Shown in pieces: positions 46,585 through 58,109 of a DNA stretch of 64,000 nt. Origin of the DNA: Oegoconia quadripuncta (taxonomy: Eukaryota > Arthropoda > Insecta > Lepidoptera > Autostichidae); NCBI GenBank assembly GCA_949316235.1, contig OX438757.1, positions 14,440,657 through 14,504,656 on the forward strand, read 5' to 3'. The notes beneath the pieces were generated by a model. That model was not told the origin of the DNA and ran no database searches. It saw only the letters and a list, made by a program, of their open reading frames with translations. The first letter of the stretch is position 1, and each line of letters begins with the position of its first letter. The translations under genes were made by a program, and so were the position numbers.

Positions 46585-49359
46585 TGTGTCGGTGGCTGTG
46601 GACAACGATCTTACGGAACTGATTATTGACTGATACGAGGTATCCAATAGGTCGTGCCGTTGTTGTATACAACGGATATCCACCATAATGCCAGCCGATA
46701 TCGCATGCCGAGAGTGTATCCTTACAGGAGAGAAGACTTGTAGCGTCAATAGATTACGAAGTTGGCTGCAAACTTCATTTTAATTGTTTATTAAATGTGA
46801 ATAGAGAAATCAAACATAATTTATACGATAACTCTCTTTATAGAAAATTATCGGTCTGTCGTAGTTACTCGCGTCTAGGTGACATTACATTATATTTTCA
46901 TTACTATAACAGTTTTCGCAAACCCCTGGCTAGAGAAGTTGAAGACAGCTACTTATAACAATATGAGCATCGTGCGTTGATAAGCATTATAGAAGTATAT
47001 ATTCTATCATAGATCAATTAAAAGAGGCACTAATAGTACATAAATTAGCAACTGTTCCCTTTGATACATATATTTAATTTAAATACACAACTACACCTAA
47101 CGCCTGCTAATTTGATAAGGCAATTATTCAAGTATCCCACTACCTTACACCTAATTTTTATAATCAACTTTTTTTGGTTGTTAAACCGTTTCAAATCTTA
47201 GAAAAGTCAAGTTTTATTTAAAGTAAGATTCCAAATGTTCGCTGAGACAAGAGCTTATAACGCGGAAAACTAAAATAAATGCGTAGCTCTTACAGGAATG
47301 GTGTATTATACACATGCTGTATATATTTTTATTCATCGCCCATCTCCCGATATCTCTGTGAAATGTATTCGATATAGTATTTAGAGCTCACAGTCAAATT
47401 ACAAATCAATTGTTACCTGTAAATATAATGTTAATCGGTAAAGAGGGACTAAGCAGAAAAGGGGTTATAAGTATCGTATAGAAGACATTTACATAGCTAA
47501 ACATTTTTTTTTTCAATACTGTCAGTACAACTGGTAGGTCACTTTTGTACGTCGACTTCGAAATATTTATCTTTGAAATAAAGTCTTCAATTGTGGTCTG
47601 TTCTTTTCACGTGACAACTTTCGGCTTAGTATACCTACCCTCTTTCAGACTAACCTTGTATTATAATTTTTTGTGTTGTATCTAGGTTATTTGATTGTCA
47701 TTTAGATTTAGTTCAGTCTTAGAGTTTGTTCGATTGAAGTATTGTGAGATTGTAGTTTGTTTAGTGGCATCATACCACCGACATTTTTCTGCGGGTGCGA
47801 GGTGATCAATTTTTTTCAAGGCTGACACATGGTCTAAAATAAATGATTGCGGAGAGAATACATTTCCATTAATTATATGATTAAATCCTCCTCCTAAATA
47901 GATAACAATAGCACTAAAAAACTGATCTCTCAATGCAAATACCGACACCGATCGGTTGATATTAAATATTTTGTGATTTTCCATTATCCCATACTATTTT
48001 TATATACTTTTCGACAACGGTTGATGGATCAATTCCATTATCATTTGTTAAACAGTTGGTACAAAAAATCTTATTTCAGCGTAAGGACGCCGCGTATAGC
48101 TATATTTTTGTTTGAGAACTTCTACAGTTATGAATCTATTTATTACTAGCTTACCTAATCTAAAAACGACAAAAAACAACTACACAACTGATTTTCATAC
48201 CTTTTTCAATATAGTTTTGAAAATTTCTTCCGGACGGTTTATATGTATAATGTAAGTAATAGTTTTATGTTTGATTGTAAAATCCGTTGCGCGTTTTATT
48301 CAAACGCAAGTAGCGACTATATCTCATACTATTTAGATATTTTTGTTAATTAATTATCTGTTCATTAATTGTTTGCTTTCTTAAATATTATCAGCCCGTT
48401 GACGATTTAACTATCAGGGATTATCTTAGCCTATTGGTAACTCTAACTCTAGAATTACTCTTTAAATAATAATTTTCTCGCTAATTAAACAAATTATTGA
48501 AAAGCAATTGATGCATGATCCTTGTAGACATAACTCAGTGTAGAAAGAGATAGAAAGCAAAAACAAAATCGAAAATGGCCGATTTTAATAAAGGTTCAAG
48601 TTCATATAGGGTCTGCAGCAATATTACATATACATTTTACTGAATTTATAAGTTCGATAACTCGGAGGTCTTGAATCAATCGCGTAAGACTTTTGATAAA
48701 TTGTTTGTTTAATAAGAAAATGATATTTATGTTCAGTGACACAGTGCTCCAAATCATAGAGCCGTTAATAGAATAACAAAAAGGTACCTAAGCCACTTTT
48801 TGACAAATGATGTAACTGTTACAATAACATATGTAGATAATTTTAATGCAGATTACGCCCTAACTCAATTTGGCACAACCGCCTGTAGATAGGCCTCACC
48901 TTAAGAATCTCATTATTTTTTATATCATTATGTCCTAGTTTAAAATACGATAAGTACTTAAGTAATGTTATATTATATTACCTACCGTTAAGTAAGTGTT
49001 AATTTATTTATATTTTATATTGTCAGTTAAGATTCACCAATATTCATCTAAACTCAGAAACTTGTAAATAACTGTAATTAGGTATCACAATTAGGTGAAA
49101 AGAAAATTTTAGTTTAAGTTTTTGTATTGAAGTAATAAAGTTTTTTTACAATGTAGGTTATTGACAATATTATTTCATAGGGTTACATCAGGGAATCTAC
49201 ATAGTTTATTCGACAACATAGCCAAACTAGATTTTCAGGCGCGAGCAGACCGGGAAGTAACTATAATAGATATGCATGTGTGTGGCTGGAGAAACAAATA
49301 TTATGTTCGTGGATTACCTACAGCACGACATAGAAAGCCGTAGTGCCTATAGTTGTATG
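46585..49359. other. 3' UTR and intergenic DNA, little recognised
   Basis: The chemosensory gene's 3' UTR probably occupies the first kilobase. A 100-codon minus frame at 47984-47682 ends ..KCRWYDATKQTTISQYF.. and contains QTTISQYF, which fits the PIP-box pattern QxxIxxYF. No family is recognised and it may be chance. The rest is A+T-rich. Confidence 0.35.
47577..47582 (+). promoter_or_regulatory. Candidate polyadenylation signal for the chemosensory protein gene
   Basis: AATAAA on the plus strand about 1 kb after the stop codon at 46584, followed within 30 bases by a GT/T-rich stretch (TTGTGGTCTGTTCTTTTC). It is the best-supported signal downstream; an earlier AATAAA at about 47275 is an alternative. 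The distance implies a 3' UTR of roughly 0.7-1 kb. Prediction from motif only. Confidence 0.4.
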
Positions 49360-49365
49360 TGTTAG

Positions 49366-49650
49366 CACTTGACTTCAATCACACCTAGATGAGGAAAGTC
49401 AAACTCAAATGGAACCGCCATCTATTTGGGGGACTGGATATGTCTAACAGCCGGAACACAACAATGCACGGTGGTACCATTAACAAAGCGAATTGTTGAC
49501 CATACCACCCAGGGTATGGTACAGGGATATAGTCAACAATGCATGCAATTAACAATTGATGGCACACTTAAAGAAGATGATGATACCTAGCCAGACGGAC
49601 ATTTAAAAATGTCCTACTACCAACTAGTCCTGCAAATTCCCACGACCTCG
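49366..49650 (-). mobile_element. SINE A, old diverged copy with an insertion
   Basis: Ends as in other copies (AGCACTTGACTTCAATCACA.. and CCAGACGGACATTTAAAAAT). The middle (49470-49570) carries an inverted ACCATACCACCCAGGGTATG / GTGGTACC unit absent from the family. Confidence 0.65.
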
Positions 49651-50658
49651 GCCTTTTCATTCACCGCCTGTTCACACGGGCGATTTGCAAAATGCTACGC
49701 CGAACAGATGTATAAAAGCTGAACCATTCATAAAGTACCGCTATCGCCTCGTAAACTAATCGCAGGCTTCATTTGCTGAGTTAACGTTTAGAATAGACTT
49801 ATTTGAAAATATTTGTAACGCCTAGCATTATAACAATAGCAAAATATTGTTATAGTAAAATATGCTTGTTATCTAACCAACCAACTAACTATATTGTTAA
49901 GAATAGATCTATGAAAACAAGATAAATTATTATGTACAGTTACGTAGGTATACTGCAATTGCGTAAGTATCTATATTATTAAGCCCTCCCTTATCTGTTT
50001 CCAGTCATTTTTGTTCTTGGCGAGCGCAAACCATATTAAAATAAATAAATAAATAACAAAAAAATTATTAAATTAAATAGTTATATTAAGTTAAATCACC
50101 CCATCTATATTAAATAAATTAATATGTACTTAGGTAAGAGTAGGTTGCTACAACGGTGTTATATAATATGGATTTGTTAGCCATTTCTCGCATTTTTTCC
50201 TGAACGCTATCTTTCACATTCTCAGTAACAAAAACCCTATTGGACCCTCATAGTTCCACAACTTTAACAAATTCACGAAACTAAGTATTAGTTAATCTGT
50301 GTTAAATGGGTGATATTAAATATCATTTTGCGAATTTCTAAAAGTCGTGATCTACCAGTTGTATGCCTTCTTGAGAGCAAAGCAAAACCCTCTTAACACG
50401 TTACTGCGCGACGCAGACACAATTGAAAATCAATTGTTTCCGGATACCGGTAACCGGCGCAGTGCTCAAAGGCTTAAGGGTCAAATACGATATTTATTAC
50501 AAATTATACAATGAGTTATAACAGTTTTCCTGTTTCTTTGGAATTATAAAATATTATTTAGTGAAAACATGAAAATTACGCGTACGGAGGAGTTGATCTT
50601 CCCTTTCTTTTATCTTGGGATTTCTATTTAAACTACTGACACAACTACGTCACTATTC

Positions 50659-50999
50659 GTGACTTCATTCAATCTAACTCAATTTAACCGATACACTTCT
50701 GGCCGAAAATTAAATTTCCATCCACATCACCTGGATGAGTGGAAGTCTACCACTGTATGTTTCTCAAGAAACTTCTTACCACGTACGACCACCCTGTGGA
50801 ACGGACTTCCGGCAGCGGTATTCCCGAACGAGTACGACATTGGAACCTTCAAGAAACGAGCCTACACCTTCCTCAAAGGCCGGCAACGCATCTGTGACCC
50901 TTTTGGTGTTGCGGGTGTCCATGGGCGGCGGTGATTGCTTTCCATAAGGTGACCCGCATGCTCGTTTGCCGCCCTCTCATAAAAAAAAAAAAAAAAAAA
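50659..50999 (+). mobile_element. Non-LTR family N 3' end with poly(A)
   Basis: The plus frame [20 protein letters not shown] then [20 protein letters not shown] to VHGRR* at 50934, 3' UTR, and a 19-base A tail. Nearly identical to the minus copy at 21270-21571. Confidence 0.83.
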
Positions 51000-51225
51000 C
51001 TCAAGCAGTACTCACTTGAGACGACTCACTGAGGCGAATACTTGAGAAGTGATCTCAGCTGAGTAAACCTCAAGATTGGTTTATAAATTAGCACGGAGCT
51101 TGAGATAGCGACTGCTTAAGACGCATCTCTGTTGATACAGCTTCAAGACTTGTATTGAGATTGGTTTATTAATACGGACCTTAGTGTGGAACTAATGTGT
51201 ACGTGCAAAGATATTTATTTATTAG
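51000..51225. mobile_element. MITE-like sequence and SINE B tail fragment
   Basis: 51000-51182 repeats TACTTGAGA / TCTCAAG words and ends GGTTTATTAATACGGACC, as in 20660-20803. 51182-51225 (TAGTGTGGAACTA..GTGCAAAGATATTTATT) is the end of a SINE B. Confidence 0.5.
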
Positions 51226-51886
51226 GTAAAAACTTTCGTCTTTCCTATTCGTATTTACCGCTCAATAAAAATCGACGCCGTCATCGAGTTACAAGGTTAT
51301 TATTACGTAGCTAGATAATTGAAATCTCACAATACCAGCCAATTTGCCGGATTGCGAGGTAGGTCGGTATGACAAACCACTTTCGAGTGTGAAAGTGGTC
51401 CTGTTGCTCCACTTAAGTACAACGCAGCTTACAAAGTATACCTACACAAGTAGTTAGTACTATTCGTGACATTATAATGATATTAATTCAAGAATTCACT
51501 TCAAGTGATACACTTAATTGCACGTTTTTCAAAAAATTTACAATTATTAAACACTAATCTGGCTTACATGATAGAAGTCTGATTTTGAATCTTTAAAATT
51601 GTGTGCGATGCCTAGAACACAGAGGAGTATACTACCCAATGAATATTATGTAAATCTGGAAGTTGCAGCGATGAAATATTATTAAAACGAAATAACAACG
51701 AAAACGGAGCTTCTAATGGCACAGGAGAAATGATATAGCTTGGATGGATAGTTTGTGATTTCTACCTACTTATTTTTAACGTGTAATTGAAAATTATGAT
51801 GTCGGTAGGCAGGTGGTTAAATTAGCTATTTGCGGAGAAGAGCAGGTTGGTTAGGGTCCTATGGATGCTGCTCGCAGTTTGCTATA

Positions 51887-52711
51887 CAGGGCGTCCCAAA
51901 GTTATGGGACATGAAGGGGAAGTACCTTAAATATCGTAGATAGTGAATTTTGCTCAAAGAAGACTTTATGTTATTTTTAAAAGTTAGTAATTCTGCATTC
52001 ATAGATTTTCTAAAAATTATTTGCTTCGGCTGGGAATCGAACCGACTCAAATGTGAAAAAAAAAACACCCTACTTTTATGATGCCAATCGAAAGAATAGC
52101 TAAAAAATAATAACTCTGCCTAAGTAACATAGTATTTTAAAAGAAAGGAACAACGTGAAATTAATCATTTTAATCAAATAAAAAACATACATGAAACTGC
52201 CGTAGTCAATTAAGTAGGTATTTTTTTGTAAATTAATTAATTAAATGCTCAAAATGTGATCCCTCTTGTTATCATTTCATCTACACGTGCACTTATAATA
52301 AGGAAAACTATGTTAGTACCTATTTTATGAAGTGGGTACTTATTTACGAATAATCAATGCTATCTTTGGAATGATAATATCGCTACTTTTCGAACGTCGT
52401 CGGCAATAAATAACTTTCTTGAAATTTGACTCAATCATTTTATGTTGTTCCTTTCTTTTAAAATACTATGTTACTTAGGCAGAGTTATTATTTTTTAGCT
52501 ATTCTTTCGATTGGCATCATAAAAGTAGGGTGTTTTTTTTTTCACATTTAAGTCGGTTCGATTCCCAGCCGAAGCAAGTAATTTTTAGAAAATCTATGAA
52601 TGCAGAATTACTAACTTTTAAAAATAACATAAAGTCTTCTTTGAGCAAAATTCACTATCTACAATATTTAAGGTACTTCCCCTTCATGTCCCATAACTTT
52701 GGGACGCCCTG
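51887..52711. mobile_element. Fold-back element with 268-bp terminal inverted repeats
   Basis: Left arm 51887-52154 and right arm 52444-52711 are near-identical reverse complements starting CAGGGCGTCCCAAAGTTATG. They surround a 289-bp unique centre. TATA (or TA) flanks both ends. The twin 60-70 residue frames in the two arms are mirror images, not genes. No transposase inside. Confidence 0.9.
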
Positions 52712-53811
52712 TATATAATACAGGAAATTTCCGCAATAGGGAAAGATTCACCTAGATCTAGATATCTAAGGGCGTTATCTATCACACACAAAGCAAGGCT
52801 TGATTAGCAGGCAAGAGTCCATTTCAATGTTAAAAGACATATAAATTGGTAGAGTAAATGTAATAAAATAGTGAATAATCTTTATAGGAGGTTGGTAGGT
52901 ACGATCGCCCAACAACATAAACCACACACGTTATCTGTGGTTGACAAATAATTTTGTCATTGCTACCGCACAATGCGATATATTTTGCAGTCAAATAGCT
53001 GTGGGATCTCCAAGTCCATTAGTTGAGCAATTAATGAAAAAATGTTTATTTGAGTACCTTAATCAATGAGGTATCGGGGGTCTCCTTTTAAGTATAAGAT
53101 ACCTGCGTTAGGAGGCTCCGCTCTTCCATAACTAAATGTCAAATATTTGTCCAATTAAGGTGAAGGTGAAATAGGTTAATATTATGCTACTTATAAAATA
53201 ACAATGAAATAAAAATGTAAAAACTAATTTGTTATGTAAGTATATGTGTGTGCGAGTATGTCTTTGTGAATGAGTGTGTGTGTGTGTGTCTGAGTGTGTA
53301 TATATTTATATATAGTGCATTTGCAGCCTGATGATAGGGAAATGAAAAGGTAGGGAAATACATTTACATTATTTTTACCTTATCATTCCTTCCGCCTAAG
53401 GTTTCTTCGAATTAAATTTTGCACCTTTGATGCGGTAAATTTGTTCCTACGGGCCAAAAGACTGTAAGTAAATTAATAAACAGATACGTAACCGGTAGCC
53501 ATGTATCGTTCCTTAGGGAGGTGGATAACGCCTAATTTAAAAACCGAACGAAGCAAAAGGCTTGACAGGAAATCGATCCTGGACTCTTTGCGTGACATCC
53601 TAAATCTATTACCACTGTAACAACATCTCTTAAGTTCAACTCAAGCATAAAATTTTTGTTGAACATTCCTGTAAGTATAGTCACGTCGCTGAACACAAAT
53701 GCATATTACCGCAACGTTTGAGATGTTATGCTGTTAGGGTGACTAGTCGTGACATTTGCCGAGTGTTTCCGCGTTGTCGAGGTGGTTTTTAATAGTGGTT
53801 TATTTTCTGAT
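52712..53811. other. No gene recognised; one microsatellite
   Basis: 53263-53316 is a GT-rich / TATA simple repeat. The rest is A+T-rich without exon-like content. Confidence 0.5.
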
Positions 53812-54138
53812 TTTTTTTTGATGCACAACGGATTGGTACTTGACCTCAATCACACCTGATGTTAAGTGAAGATGAGGTCGAAGGACTGTACTGACCCGGA
53901 AACCCCAACACATTTGGGGGACTGGCTATGATATCTCCGACAACCGGAACACAACAATGCTATTAACGTTGCTGCTTGGCGGCAGATTTAGATAAGATGG
54001 TGGTAGCTAGCCAGGCGGACATTTAAAATGCCCTACCACCAACCAAACCGAGTACTTAAACATGTACCCCGCTGGGGATCGAACCCGCGACCTCCGAATC
54101 GTAAACCCAATGTTGTTTACATTGAGCCACGGAGGCGG
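53812..54138 (-). mobile_element. SINE A, full length and well preserved
   Basis: Nine T's (A tail), ATGCACAACGGATTGGTACT, full body, B box GGGATCGAACCCGCGACC, head GAGCCACGGAGGCGG. Among the most consensus-like copies. Confidence 0.9.
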
Positions 54139-54189
54139 AGTTGACTTACCAACTTTTCCGAGTTTCTTGTCCAAAATACTTCAGTGCTT

Positions 54190-54325
54190 GAAAACGAAAG
54201 TCATTAATCAATGTGTTACCAGTGATGACTTATGGCCCTGAAACGTGGTCTCTCACTATGGGCTTCATAAGAAAGCTTAGTTACGCAACGAGCTATGTAG
54301 AGGTGACGCTCGGCAATACATACAT
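54190..54325 (+). mobile_element. RTE-type LINE coding remnant
   Basis: Reads VLPVMTYGPETWSLTMGFIR then KL and a degenerate version of VTQRAMERAMLG. Same family as 15620-15850, upstream part. Confidence 0.7.
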
Positions 54326-54371
54326 AAAAAAACGTGCGAAGGCCCGAAATGAGAACCTCCTCATTTTTTAC

Positions 54372-54600
54372 ATACATAATGTCACGCCTGTTTCCCGTAG
54401 GGGTATAGGCAGAGACTACAGACTTCCACTTGCTACGATCCCGACACACCTCTTCTGCTTCCTCCACTCTCATAAGGTTGTTCATACATGCTCGTCGATT
54501 TAGGGTACTCTTGACTTGGCCTTTCTTTAAGACGTTCCGAATTTGATCATGGTACGTTCGCCGTGGTCTTCCCCTACTAACACTACCGTCCACATTCGCT
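54372..54600 (-). mobile_element. LINE C-terminal coding remnant (RGRPRRTYxDQI type)
   Basis: The minus frame MDGSVSRGRPRRTYHDQIRN then VLKKGQVKSTLNRRACMNNL, MRVEEAEEVCRDRSKWKSVV and SAYTPTGN. GRPxRTYxDQI and VCxDRxxWKSVVSAYP are the typical end of a widespread lepidopteran retrotransposon ORF. A shorter tail of the same type (GCCTGTTTCCCGTAGGGGTA) lies at 2304-2330. Open only by chance downstream. Confidence 0.7.
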
Positions 54601-54844
54601 TTGTATATCTCTTAGCCTTGCTCCTTTTTTAAGTCTGTTAAAAAAGCGCACAGACACCATATAGATAATGGTGTTTAACATTTACAAATATTTCTTAGTA
54701 CTTGAAGTATAAAGGTAGTACCCATTTACACTCTTAATTAGTTATGACCTTGTTCAAGTTACGTCCTAATTCACACAGTCACGGTATGATGGGAACTAAG
54801 GTGCAATCAACCTTAAATATTTATGCACAACACTTTATCTCCTC

Positions 54845-55165
54845 TAACACCAGCAGTGAAGATGAGGCCGTAGGTGAAAGTGCGCGTGAGCAACTTCATC
54901 ATCATATCAGCCGCAGGACCTCTACTGGTGAACATAGACCTCCTCCATAGTATCCCAGAGCGCCCGGTTGGAAGTGGCCTGCATCTAGCGACGTCACACG
55001 ACCTCAAGTCGTGTTGTCCACCTTGTGAGTGGACATCCTATACGCAGTAGGTAGCATCCAGTGCGTGGCATATTACGTGGTCTCCACTGGAAACGGCCAT
55101 CAGTAACTCCCATGCGTAAACCACTACTTATTTGGGGTACTGGCTACAAAAACAACCGTAGCCGT
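54845..55165. repeat. Patchwork of SINE A and other repeat fragments
   Basis: AGTGAAGATGAGGCCGTAGG at 54856 and TTATTTGGGGTACTGGCTAC at 55129 are SINE A pieces separated by unrelated GC-richer sequence. Confidence 0.45.
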
Positions 55166-55246
55166 AGGGTTCGAGCCTTCAAGAAGAGATTGTGAGTGGG
55201 TGCTTATAAAGCGAGAGGTACCTACGGAGGGTTTATTTTTTGGTGT

Positions 55247-55508
55247 GATGCACTTGACCTCAATCACACTTGATATTAAGTGAAGATGAGGCCGTAGGTA
55301 GAAGCGTACTGACCCGGAAGCGACATCTTATTTGGAGGACTGGCTATCTTATCCCTGACTACCGGAACACAACAATGCTATTAACACAAATTTTGGCGGC
55401 AGACTTCGACAGGATAGTGGTAGGCCAGGCGGACATTAAAAATGCCCTACCACCAACCAAACCGATTCGTAAACCCTATGTTATTTCCATTAGGATAGGA
55501 GGTGGTTG
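55247..55508 (-). mobile_element. SINE A, head-deleted
   Basis: TTGACCTCAATCACACTTGA, body with deletions, and CCTACCACCAACCAAACCGA; the B box region is missing before TTCGTAAACCC. Confidence 0.75.
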
Positions 55509-55520
55509 AGCAAAATCATA

Positions 55521-55580
55521 AGTTATTTTGTTTAAATCAGACTTATTACAATTAATAAGTCTGATTTAAACAAAATAACT
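55521..55580. repeat. 27-bp perfect inverted repeat
   Basis: 55521-55547 and 55554-55580 are exact complements (outer AGTTATTTTG, inner ACTTATT) around ACAATT. It abuts the end of a SINE A. Confidence 0.88.
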
Positions 55581-55862
55581 CATGTTCTGTGTCGCGCGGG
55601 TGGGTGGGTTGTGGCAGTAGACTTTGAGATAAAATGATGGTAGCTAGTCGAACGGCCTTAAAAATACTCTAAAATCATTGGTAGACATATTCGAAATTCA
55701 TTGGTGCATCCTCAGACTTTAGAAAAGTAGACCACACCGAAACGAAAATGATTATCGAAATGGATAATCACACCGGCAGAGATATCGTGGAAAGAAGGCG
55801 GTGAAGTGAGCGTATGACTCGTGAGCAAGCCTTGCTTAGCTGTGAACGAACTCAGATTCTAA

Positions 55863-56062
55863 CCAGAGGGCGGATTGTGAGTTTTGTTTCGACTTAACTT
55901 TACTACCGCGTTCACGTTTACGTGACGATTTGTATAAAGAAATGTGCAACGCCTCTAGCTGATAGTTTGCAAAACGATTTTTTTCATAGATACTATTTAC
56001 GTCAACGCAAACGCGATGGTAAAGTTAAAAACGAGACAAAACTCGCACTTCGCACACTGGTA
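55863..56062. mobile_element. MITE family M, second copy
   Basis: CAGAGGGCGGATTGTGAGTT to GCACTTCGCACACTG, colinear with 20902-21088 apart from a 10-base insertion (GAGACAAAAC) near the right end. Confidence 0.7.
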
Positions 56063-56360
56063 ATATTTGAGATCGCCCTTCGTTTAAACGTCTTTTTTCT
56101 GTTAGATCGATCTCTGACTCCACGATTCCGTAGCATTTTTAAAAATTTGCTTCGATAAATCGATTCTTATCAAATCTATTTTTTGGCACCCGATTGTTTC
56201 TTCGATCTCGGATTTGCAGATTCGAATCGATCTTTTGGCCGAAGTTCGGAAACCCTAAATATGGAGAAGGTGAACGGAACCCTATTGAAGTCGATTATTT
56301 TCCCATTTAAACACCAGTTATCAGAGTATTAAATACTAGGTAGTACAGTCTGAAAACTTA

Positions 56361-56600
56361 ATCAATCAATCAATCCTCTTTATTGCACAATTAACAAAAG
56401 CTACATGAAGAAATACAGCGTACATCATTAATCGCACAAAAAGGCGGCCTGTATTACGAGTATTCGTAATTAGCTCGTAATTAAAGTACTCGTAATTTGT
56501 GTAATAAGCAGGCCTGTAAAGGTATATCTGTTTCCGACTGTACTAGGAAGAGCATTTTCCTTAGTGAACGAAACCATGTATCCAAATTACCTACATAATT
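56361..56600 (-). mobile_element. LINE 3' end with (GATT)n tail
   Basis: AATCAATCAATCAATCCTCTTTATTG at the left is a microsatellite tail and polyadenylation-like AATAAAGAGG on the minus strand. GGCCTGTAAAGGTATATCTG + TTTCCGACTGTAC recurs near 45700. Confidence 0.55.
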
Positions 56601-57057
56601 CTGTAAATACAAGTATAATGTTATATAGTATAATAAGTAATTACTGTAAATTATTTTGTGCAATAAAGAGTGTTTGTATTGTATCATATAATGCAAAGAT
56701 ATTCATTATTAAGTAAATTGTTATCTCACTCATAGTCATTATTGAACCCTGACAGATAATTCGGCATAAACAGTAGTTTTCTTATCTAATTATAAACAAT
56801 TTTTGGTGACAATGTGGTCGGGAGATAAAGATTTTTTTTAAATTAATAAATTTGTCTGCGATTGTCTTTTTGCCCAACTGCGGCGAAGCCATAAAAGGAG
56901 TGTTATTGTTTCAGTAGAACTAAAGAGTGAGGCTCCATACAGCAATAAAAAATGTATTTCTAAATGCAGAACATTTAATCATTCCTTTATGTATCATTCA
57001 CAATAATATCACATTTCTACATACATTTTAATTTACAAACCTAATGAGATTGTTCCC

Positions 57058-57063
57058 TTTATT
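57058..57063 (-). promoter_or_regulatory. Candidate polyadenylation signal for Dhpr
   Basis: AATAAA on the minus strand (TTTATT on plus), about 220 bases after the Dhpr stop codon at 57280. Motif match only. Confidence 0.4.
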
Positions 57064-57279
57064 GTCCATTATGTAAAACATAAATTATAATTTGTTCATT
57101 CATGTGGTACAAGTAAAAGTTATACTTGAACTGTTTTTCAATTAAATAACAATAAAATGCAGTTGCAGGCAAAATTTATAGATACATATCGTTATTTTTT
57201 CTTGTAAATAGACACCTAGATACAACAATACAGACATTAAGTGATTACATTCAAGATCAGTGTTAGGCAGTTATTCGAA

Positions 57280-57984
57280 TTATTCAATTATTAATTCTGT
57301 GATGTTGTTTTTAGTTACAAGCTTGACTAAACTACCGCTATCTGGTCGCTCATCTCCCTTTATCCACTTATCAAACAACTCAGCAACGAAGGACAGGGGC
57401 GTCCACGAACCGAAATCAGCCTTAGGCATCCATTTTCTGTTCATCTCAGTGTCCAATGTCACTGGCAATATTGCCACAGCCAAAGTGTCTTCAGGAAGAC
57501 CGGATTCCTTATCACCGAGAGACTTTGTGAGTTGATGTACAGCAGCTTTAGCGAGACCATAGCCCATCATTCCAGGTGTGGCGTCTAGTGCAGCCTTTGC
57601 TCCAGTCAACGCAAGCAAACCGCCCGGAGTGAGGTATTTTGCAGCTACTGTCGCGGCTATGGTAGAGGTCCATACGGACTGCCGCCACATCATGTCGGAT
57701 TGTTTGCTGAGATCTTTCGCGGCGTTTCCGCCGGCCCAGCCGCCGGCGACGCAGATTACGGCGTCCACTTTCTGACCTTGCAAAGCGTCGCCGAGTTCAT
57801 TCACTACAAGTTCCTCGTGTTGATGCCACGTACCGTCTCTTGGTACGATTATGTTGAGGTCCGCGCTCTCGCTAGGGTTGAGATCAATGTTTGCAACCCA
57901 CCAGTTGGACGATTTGAAGTGGTTGACACAGGTCGCTCCCAGCGCGCCGCGCCCGCCGTACACAACGATCCTTCCACTAGCCAT
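57280..57984 (-). CDS. Dhpr: Dihydropteridine reductase (6,7-dihydropteridine reductase, SDR family)
   Basis: A 234-residue protein starting MASGRIVVYGGRGALG. It reduces quinonoid dihydrobiopterin to tetrahydrobiopterin with NADH, recycling the cofactor of phenylalanine, tyrosine and tryptophan hydroxylases in the cytosol. Visible features: a Rossmann dinucleotide loop GGRGALG at residues 10-16, an acidic residue after beta-2 (NIDLN, Asp34), CVAGGWAGG at 78-86, and the catalytic YxxxK pair in GYGLAKAAVHQL (Tyr142, Lys146), all as in animal DHPR. The length matches the family (about 235-244). I chose the ATG at 57984 because the motif begins right after it; an in-frame ATG 25 codons upstream (58059) would add an atypical N-terminus. 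The gene is complete in one exon with no frameshift. A TTTATT at 57058-57063 (AATAAA on this strand) would give a 3' UTR of about 220 bases. Lepidoptera use pterins in pigment and melanin pathways. Confidence 0.95.
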   Translation of the reverse strand: MASGRIVVYGGRGALGATCVNHFKSSNWWVANIDLNPSESADLNIIVPRDGTWHQHEELVVNELGDALQGQKVDAVICVAGGWAGGNAAKDLSKQSDMMWRQSVWTSTIAATVAAKYLTPGGLLALTGAKAALDATPGMMGYGLAKAAVHQLTKSLGDKESGLPEDTLAVAILPVTLDTEMNRKWMPKADFGSWTPLSFVAELFDKWIKGDERPDSGSLVKLVTKNNITELIIE

Positions 57985-58109
57985 TGGCACGTTCAGCTGC
58001 TCTCGCGTTATGAAACCGACTATAAAACAATATACGGGCGAGGGCGAATTAGAATGCAAACACGTTATATCGGTGCGGAGCGCGATTGTGTGACAGACAC
58101 AAGTAACCT

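Noticed and set aside
46303..46749. 148-codon minus-strand open frame
   Set aside because: Antisense to the terminal chemosensory exon and its 3' UTR; no domain and no splice sites.
51859..52718. Pair of similar 60-70 residue proteins on opposite strands
   Set aside because: They are mirror images in the arms of the fold-back element, not two genes.
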